Assembly: GCA_028705705.1 (NCBI GenBank) | Contig: JAQWCZ010000047.1 | Coordinates: 1-11,018, forward strand | Origin: Paludibacter sp. | Lineage (GTDB): Bacteria; Bacteroidota; Bacteroidia; Bacteroidales; Paludibacteraceae | Reading direction: 5' to 3' | DNA: 11,018 nt | Part shown: positions 6,430 to 11,018 of the stretch, piece by piece | How positions within the stretch are numbered: position 1 is the first letter of the stretch | Layout of the letters: each line of letters begins with the position of its first letter | The notes under the pieces: model-generated | What the model saw: the letters and a program-made list of their open reading frames with translations, nothing else | Database searches by the model: none | Told to the model about the DNA's origin: nothing | Made by a program: the position numbers and the translations under genes

Positions 6430-7797
6430 ATGACAGGTATGAAAAAGATGAAATTTTTATTATTGGCAATATCTTTCCTGTTGATGGCAGGGTTAACCCA
6501 TGCGCAGCAGGACAGTATTGCGAAACAGGACACACTATCACTTACGCTACAGCAGTGTATTAGCATTGCCATGGATGAAAGTCCGACCATCCGCATCGCT
6601 CAAAGAGAAATCGAAAGAATTGATTATGCAAATAAAGAAAAGATGTCGGCTTTGTTTCCAGCCATCAACGCTTCTGCATCTTACTCCCGTACATTAAAGA
6701 AACAGAAAATGTTCTTTGACATTCCCGGTTTTCCTTCAAGTCCGGATGGTATTGAAGTCGGTCAGGACAATACCTTTGCAGGTGTACTTTCGGCATCAAT
6801 GCCCATCATCTCTCCCACCCTGTGGGCAAGTTTGAAGATGAACGAAACGGATGCGGCACTGACCCTGGAATCGGCACGGTCTTCTAAACTTACGCTTGTT
6901 AATTCAGTCACGAAAGCATTTTATGGCGTTTTACTGGCACAGGATTCTTACAGGGTTTTTGAAAGAACCCACCAAAATGCGGCTGAAAATGCCAGAATCA
7001 TCCAAAACAAATTTGAACAGGGCACTGTTTCTGAATTTGAATGGATTCGTGCCGATGTACAGGTTAGAAACGCGCTGACGAACCTGGTTTCGGCAGAAAG
7101 CGCCATCAACCTGAGCACCCTGCAATTAAAGATGCTGATGGGTATCGATATGCATACCGCTATTCAACCTACAGGCACTTTAGCTGATTATGAATCGCTG
7201 GTGTTTGAACAAGCTATTAAATTATCCAATAATTCTCTGGATAAAAATACAGATCTGAATCAGTTTGATTTAAAGGCAAAACAATTAAAACAATCACTTG
7301 AAATTCAGAAATCGACCTGGTTACCAACACTATCTGCAAGCATCAACTATCAATATATGTCGATGCCCAATGATGATGTTGCATTCAAGGATTATTACTG
7401 GTTTCCAACATCAAATGCCGGTTTAACTTTGTCTATTCCGATTTTTCAGGGTGGCAGTAAACATTACAAAGCAAAACAATTACAGATGCAAATCAAAACC
7501 ATGGATGATCAACGCGAGAATCTGAAACGTTCGTTGGAATTACAGGCAATTACTTATACAGACAATATGATTAAGGCCATCGAGAAAATGGAATCCGGGA
7601 AAAAAGCATTAACACAGGCTGAGAAGGCGTTGAATATCTCTCAGAAAATGTATGAAGTAGGCGCCGGAACTTACCTGGATGTAACCAATGCAGAACTGGG
7701 CTATATTCAGGCTGGGTTATCATACAATCAATCTATTTATGATTTTATATCAGCCAAATGCGATTTAGAGAAAATTTTAGGTACAACAATCAATTAA
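6430..7797 (+). CDS. TolC-family outer membrane efflux protein
   Basis: Outer-membrane channel of a tripartite efflux pump, 455 residues from this start. The signal peptide is MKKMKFLLLAISFLLMAGLTHA, cleaved before QQD. Two OEP repeats follow, each with long amphipathic helices and outer-membrane strands: the first begins LTLQQCISIAMDESPTIRIA, with strand LFPAINASASYSRTL; the second includes FDLKAKQLKQSLEIQKSTWL, with strand LPTLSASINYQYMS. The periplasmic tunnel helices appear near the end (QAEKALNISQKMYEVGAGTYLD in part, then NAELGYIQAGLSYNQSIYDF). The gene can be opened at TTG 6421 or at ATG 6430, 6439 or 6448. ATG 6430 or 6439 is preferred, the latter giving the neatest signal peptide. 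It starts about 20 bases after the end of the tetR frame and ends 11 bases before the adaptor gene, so it is part of the same operon. Confidence 0.93.
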   Translation: MTGMKKMKFLLLAISFLLMAGLTHAQQDSIAKQDTLSLTLQQCISIAMDESPTIRIAQREIERIDYANKEKMSALFPAINASASYSRTLKKQKMFFDIPGFPSSPDGIEVGQDNTFAGVLSASMPIISPTLWASLKMNETDAALTLESARSSKLTLVNSVTKAFYGVLLAQDSYRVFERTHQNAAENARIIQNKFEQGTVSEFEWIRADVQVRNALTNLVSAESAINLSTLQLKMLMGIDMHTAIQPTGTLADYESLVFEQAIKLSNNSLDKNTDLNQFDLKAKQLKQSLEIQKSTWLPTLSASINYQYMSMPNDDVAFKDYYWFPTSNAGLTLSIPIFQGGSKHYKAKQLQMQIKTMDDQRENLKRSLELQAITYTDNMIKAIEKMESGKKALTQAEKALNISQKMYEVGAGTYLDVTNAELGYIQAGLSYNQSIYDFISAKCDLEKILGTTIN

Positions 7798-7808
7798 TAA
7801 TTTAACAG

Positions 7809-8831
7809 ATGAACACAATAAACAAAATCATTTTATCCCTGTTTGTTATTGGTCTGGCTGCCTGTGGAGGACAGAGTGCACCGGATAAGGCTCAGCATGA
7901 TGAGAGCAAACAAGCACCAAAAGTAAAAATTCAACAGGTTGTGGCACGTGATGTGGAACAAATATATGAATTTACAGCTACTGTCGAGCCCATTGTAAAA
8001 AACAACATCAATCCCACGATGCCGGGACGTATCCGTCAAATTTTCGTAGAAGTGGGCGATAAAGTGGTAAAAGGTCAGCGCCTGGCGCAAATGGATGCTG
8101 TAAATCTGGTGAATTCAGAGACACAAATTGAAAATTTCAAACGGATTTACAAGCGTGTATCTGAATTATATGCGGTAGGCGGTGCCTCACAACAGGAATT
8201 AGACAATGCACGTCTGCAACTCACGCTGGCTGAAACAAATCTGAAGACTTTACAGGAAAACACCCTGTTGCTTAGTCCGATTTCAGGCATTGTATCAGCA
8301 CGTAATTACGATGACGGAGACATGTACAATGGACAACAACCCATCCTGACAGTCATGCAAATCAACCCGGTATTACTTAAAATCAATGTTTCAGAAACAT
8401 TTTTTAGCAAAGTAAAACCAGGAATGCATGTTGATGTGAAATTAGATGTATATGAAAAAGAATCTTTTAAAGGCAGAGTAAGTTTGGTTTACCCGACGAT
8501 TGATGATCGCACGCGTACATTCGGTGTAGAAATCAAACTTGACAATCCGAATTCGAAGGTTCGTCCCGGTATGTTTGCGCGTGTAAACATCAATTTCGGT
8601 GCAATCAAGCGGGTTGTCGTACCCGATCAGGCCATCATCAAGCAAGCCGGTTCAGGCGCCAGATTTGTTTATTTACTGGAAGGAAACAAAGTAAGCTACA
8701 GGCAAATTGAACTAGGACGCCGCATGGAAAAAGAATACGAACTGATTTCAGGTATCGAAAGTGATGCTGAAGTGGTTGTTTCCGGCCAGGGTAAATTAGC
8801 TGATGGCATTGCCGTAGAAGTGATACAATAA
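7809..8831 (+). CDS. RND efflux periplasmic adaptor (membrane fusion) lipoprotein
   Basis: A 340-residue adaptor bridging the RND permease and the TolC-like channel. The signal peptide ends in lipobox LAAC, so Cys19 would be lipidated and the protein anchored to the inner membrane from the periplasmic side. The half-motifs of the lipoyl-like barrel are at about 63-97 (PTMPGRIRQIFVEVGDKVVKGQRL) and 154-184 (LLSPISGIVSARNYDDGDMY, in part), separated by a short alpha-helical hairpin at about 99-150. The beta-barrel (about 186-264, KVRPGMFARVNINFG) and the membrane-proximal domain (about 268-340) complete the AcrA/MexA-type layout. It lies 11 bases after the TolC gene and 32 bases before the permease gene. 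The substrate cannot be read from the sequence. Confidence 0.93.
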   Translation: MNTINKIILSLFVIGLAACGGQSAPDKAQHDESKQAPKVKIQQVVARDVEQIYEFTATVEPIVKNNINPTMPGRIRQIFVEVGDKVVKGQRLAQMDAVNLVNSETQIENFKRIYKRVSELYAVGGASQQELDNARLQLTLAETNLKTLQENTLLLSPISGIVSARNYDDGDMYNGQQPILTVMQINPVLLKINVSETFFSKVKPGMHVDVKLDVYEKESFKGRVSLVYPTIDDRTRTFGVEIKLDNPNSKVRPGMFARVNINFGAIKRVVVPDQAIIKQAGSGARFVYLLEGNKVSYRQIELGRRMEKEYELISGIESDAEVVVSGQGKLADGIAVEVIQ

Positions 8832-8863
8832 TATTCAGTTTTTTACTACAAAATTAAAACAAA

Positions 8864-11018
8864 ATGAGTATATACGAAGGCTCAGTCAAAAAACCGGTTA
8901 TGACCGCCCTTGTTTTTGTGGCAGTCGTGGTTTTAGGACTATTTTCGCTCAACAAATTACCAATCGACCTGCTTCCTAATATAGAGACCAACACCATCAT
9001 GGTGATGACGACCTATCAGGGTGCCAGTGCTGCCGATGTGGAAACAAATGTCACCCGACCGTTGGAGAACTCGCTGAACACGGTTGCCAATCTGAAGAAG
9101 ATAACTTCCTCTTCCAGAGAGAATACCTCCATCATCACGCTTGAATTTGATTATGGTTTGGATATTGAAGCGTTGACAAATGATGTCCGTTCGAAATTAG
9201 ATATGGTAAAATCATATTTACCGGAAGCTACCACAGAACCCATCATTTTCAAATTCAGTACCGATATGATTCCGGTCATGATGATTTCTGCAACTGCCGA
9301 TCAAAGTCTGCCAGCCTTATATAAAATTCTGGAAGAGAATGTTGCAAATCCCCTGGCCCGTATTCCGGGTGTAGGTTCTGTTTCAATTGCCGGAGCACCT
9401 GAAAGAGAGATTCAAGTGTTCATCGACCCGTCAAAACTGGAAGCATATCATTTGACAATCGAGGGACTGGCTCAAACCATCCGGATGGAGAACATTAATA
9501 CCCCGGCGGGAAACATGGATATTGGAAATGAAACTTATTCACTACGTGTTGAGGGCGAATTTTCTTCTCCGGATGAACTAAATAGTTTAGTGGTAGGTTC
9601 GTATGCCGGTAAAAATGTTTATCTGTCGGATGTAGCCATTATTAAAGACGCACTGGAGGAACGCTCACAGGAGGTTTATACTAACGCCGTACAGGGTGCT
9701 ACCATAGTCGTACAAAAACAATCTGGCTCCAACACCGTACAAATTGCCGAACAGGTTAACAAAATGCTTCCTGAACTTCAGAAAAACCTGCCGACAGACG
9801 TCAGGATAGAACCGATCATGGACACCTCCGACAACATCAAACAAACCATTTCAGGTTTGGTTGAGACAGTCATGTATGCGTTCATCTTCGTGATGTTGGT
9901 GGTACTGGCTTTTCTCGGACGCTGGAGAGCAACCATCATTATCATCCTGACAATCCCTATTTCGCTGTTGGCAGCATTTATATACCTTGGATTTACAGGT
10001 GGTTCACTTAATATTATTTCGTTAAGCTCCTTGTCGGTTGCCATTGGTATGGTAGTGGATGACGCCATTGTGGTATTGGAAAACATAACTACGCACATAG
10101 AACGGGGAAGTCGCCCGAAAAGTGCTGCGGTACACGCGACCAATGAAGTAGCGATATCGGTTATTGCTTCAACTTTAACCTTGCTGGCTGTATTCTTCCC
10201 GTTGACCATGATTTCAGGTATGGCAGGTGTAATGTTTGAGCAATTAGGATGGATGGTAACCATCATCATGATTGTTTCTACCGTTTGTGCTTTGACTCTG
10301 ACACCCATGCTTTCATCACAATTGTTACGGTTGAATCCGAAACACAACAAAGCATACAAACTCATCTTTACACCGATTGAAAAAGCGTTGAATAAGTTGG
10401 ATGAAAAATATGCCGCATTGGTAAACTGGTCTGTTCGCCACCGAAAGACTGTGATTATAAGTGTCTTCGCTTTCTTCATCATCAGTTTGATTCCTGCCGG
10501 TTTTATCGGTTCTGAGTTTATTCCTGCTGAAGATAATAGCAGGATAGCTGCAACTGCAGAATTACCGATTGGAACAAGGGTCGAAATTACCAAAGAAACT
10601 GCTTCAAAAATTTATGAACTGTGGAAAGAAAAATATCCGGAACTGGATATGATTAACTTCACAATCGGACAAGCAAGTAGTTCCAATGTATGGGGATCAT
10701 TACAAAACAATGGTTCCAACATCATCTCCTTCAACATCAGGATGATTGATTTGAACGACCGCGAAAGAAGTATGTTCGAGATTTGCGACAGCATGCGTAT
10801 TGATCTTGAAAATCTGCCGGAAATTAAAAAATCATCCATCCTGGCCGGTGGGGGTATGGGTATGACCGGAGGACAATCTACGCTGGATCTTGAAATATAC
10901 GGATATGATTTTCAGGAAACAGACAAAAGTGCATCTGAAATCAGGGGCAGAATGTCTAATTTTCCGGGATTGGTGAATATCAACATCAGCCGTGGCGATT
11001 ATATCCCTGAATTTCGTG
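8864..11018 (+). CDS. RND efflux permease, HAE1 type (3' end beyond window)
   Basis: Inner-membrane proton/drug antiporter of the AcrB superfamily; 718 codons are present and the frame is still open at the window edge. A full protein would be about 1,000-1,050 residues. It begins MSIYEGSVKKPVMTALVF with TM1 at about 12-31. The porter loop with VTRPLENSLNTVANLKKI and NPLARIPGVGSVSIAGAPER follows. TM2-TM6 run from about 333 to 485, then TM7 (VIISVFAFFIISLIPAGFIG) and GSEFIPAEDNSRI opening the second periplasmic loop. TM4 carries GMVVDDAIVVLEN; the Asp399-Asp400 pair is the proton-relay site and favours the drug-type HAE group over the heavy-metal HME group. The ATG at 8864 follows an A-rich stretch (AAATTAAAACAAA), a common Bacteroidota start context. 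With the two genes before it, it makes a complete tripartite pump. No frameshift is seen. Confidence 0.95.
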   Translation, partial: MSIYEGSVKKPVMTALVFVAVVVLGLFSLNKLPIDLLPNIETNTIMVMTTYQGASAADVETNVTRPLENSLNTVANLKKITSSSRENTSIITLEFDYGLDIEALTNDVRSKLDMVKSYLPEATTEPIIFKFSTDMIPVMMISATADQSLPALYKILEENVANPLARIPGVGSVSIAGAPEREIQVFIDPSKLEAYHLTIEGLAQTIRMENINTPAGNMDIGNETYSLRVEGEFSSPDELNSLVVGSYAGKNVYLSDVAIIKDALEERSQEVYTNAVQGATIVVQKQSGSNTVQIAEQVNKMLPELQKNLPTDVRIEPIMDTSDNIKQTISGLVETVMYAFIFVMLVVLAFLGRWRATIIIILTIPISLLAAFIYLGFTGGSLNIISLSSLSVAIGMVVDDAIVVLENITTHIERGSRPKSAAVHATNEVAISVIASTLTLLAVFFPLTMISGMAGVMFEQLGWMVTIIMIVSTVCALTLTPMLSSQLLRLNPKHNKAYKLIFTPIEKALNKLDEKYAALVNWSVRHRKTVIISVFAFFIISLIPAGFIGSEFIPAEDNSRIAATAELPIGTRVEITKETASKIYELWKEKYPELDMINFTIGQASSSNVWGSLQNNGSNIISFNIRMIDLNDRERSMFEICDSMRIDLENLPEIKKSSILAGGGMGMTGGQSTLDLEIYGYDFQETDKSASEIRGRMSNFPGLVNINISRGDYIPEFR

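Noticed and set aside
9778..10593. 271-codon open frame on the minus strand
   Set aside because: It lies wholly inside the RND permease gene, antisense to its conserved TM2-TM7 region. The permease frame is clearly the real one, and the antisense translation looks low in complexity and family-free.
8864..11018. Heavy-metal (CusA-type) export as the pump's role
   Set aside because: TM4 carries the paired Asp motif of drug-type pumps, and no metal-binding Met or His cluster stands out in the part of the permease that is visible or in the adaptor.

Overview
The window looks like chromosomal DNA of a member of the Bacteroidota, probably the Bacteroidales or a near relative. Three things point there. 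A secreted protein ends in a type IX secretion C-terminal sorting domain. Several intergenic regions carry the Bacteroidota promoter form TTTG-N19-21-TAnnTTTG. Translation starts follow A-rich stretches without a clear Shine-Dalgarno sequence. The DNA is AT-rich, especially between genes. Narrower placement is not supported by what is visible.

Left part, all on the minus strand (75-5299). Reading in the direction of transcription, the order is argS (arginyl-tRNA synthetase), a lipoprotein of MltF architecture (solute-binding-like domain plus lytic transglycosylase domain), a small helical-repeat protein of unknown function only 6 bases behind it, and then a T9SS-secreted protein with two beta-sandwich-like domains under its own promoter. 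A 26-base copy of a dispersed intergenic repeat lies at 31-56.

Centre (5300-5802), a 500-base intergenic region rich in regulatory signals. It holds an argS promoter firing left, a near-perfect promoter firing right toward a 37-codon predicted membrane miniprotein, a 13-bp palindrome between these two promoters, two diverged copies of a 24-bp palindromic element, and a promoter whose -7 box ends 8 bases before the start codon of a TetR-family regulator.

Right part, plus strand (5803-11018). This is a drug-efflux operon: tetR, tolC-like outer membrane channel, lipoprotein periplasmic adaptor, and HAE1-type RND permease. The permease is open at the window edge, with 718 codons present. The genes are 11-32 bases apart and presumably co-transcribed. 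The most notable observation is that tetR is interrupted by an in-frame ochre codon at codon 111 (6133-6135), after which the same frame stays open for 91 further codons to a second stop at 6409-6411. The DNA-binding domain is intact but most of the ligand-binding/dimerisation domain lies beyond the stop, so the pump may be derepressed in this strain, unless this is a sequencing error or a tolerated stop. I see no clearly novel multi-gene system. The best leads are the broken regulator, its possibly leaderless transcript, the repeated operator-like elements and the miniprotein.
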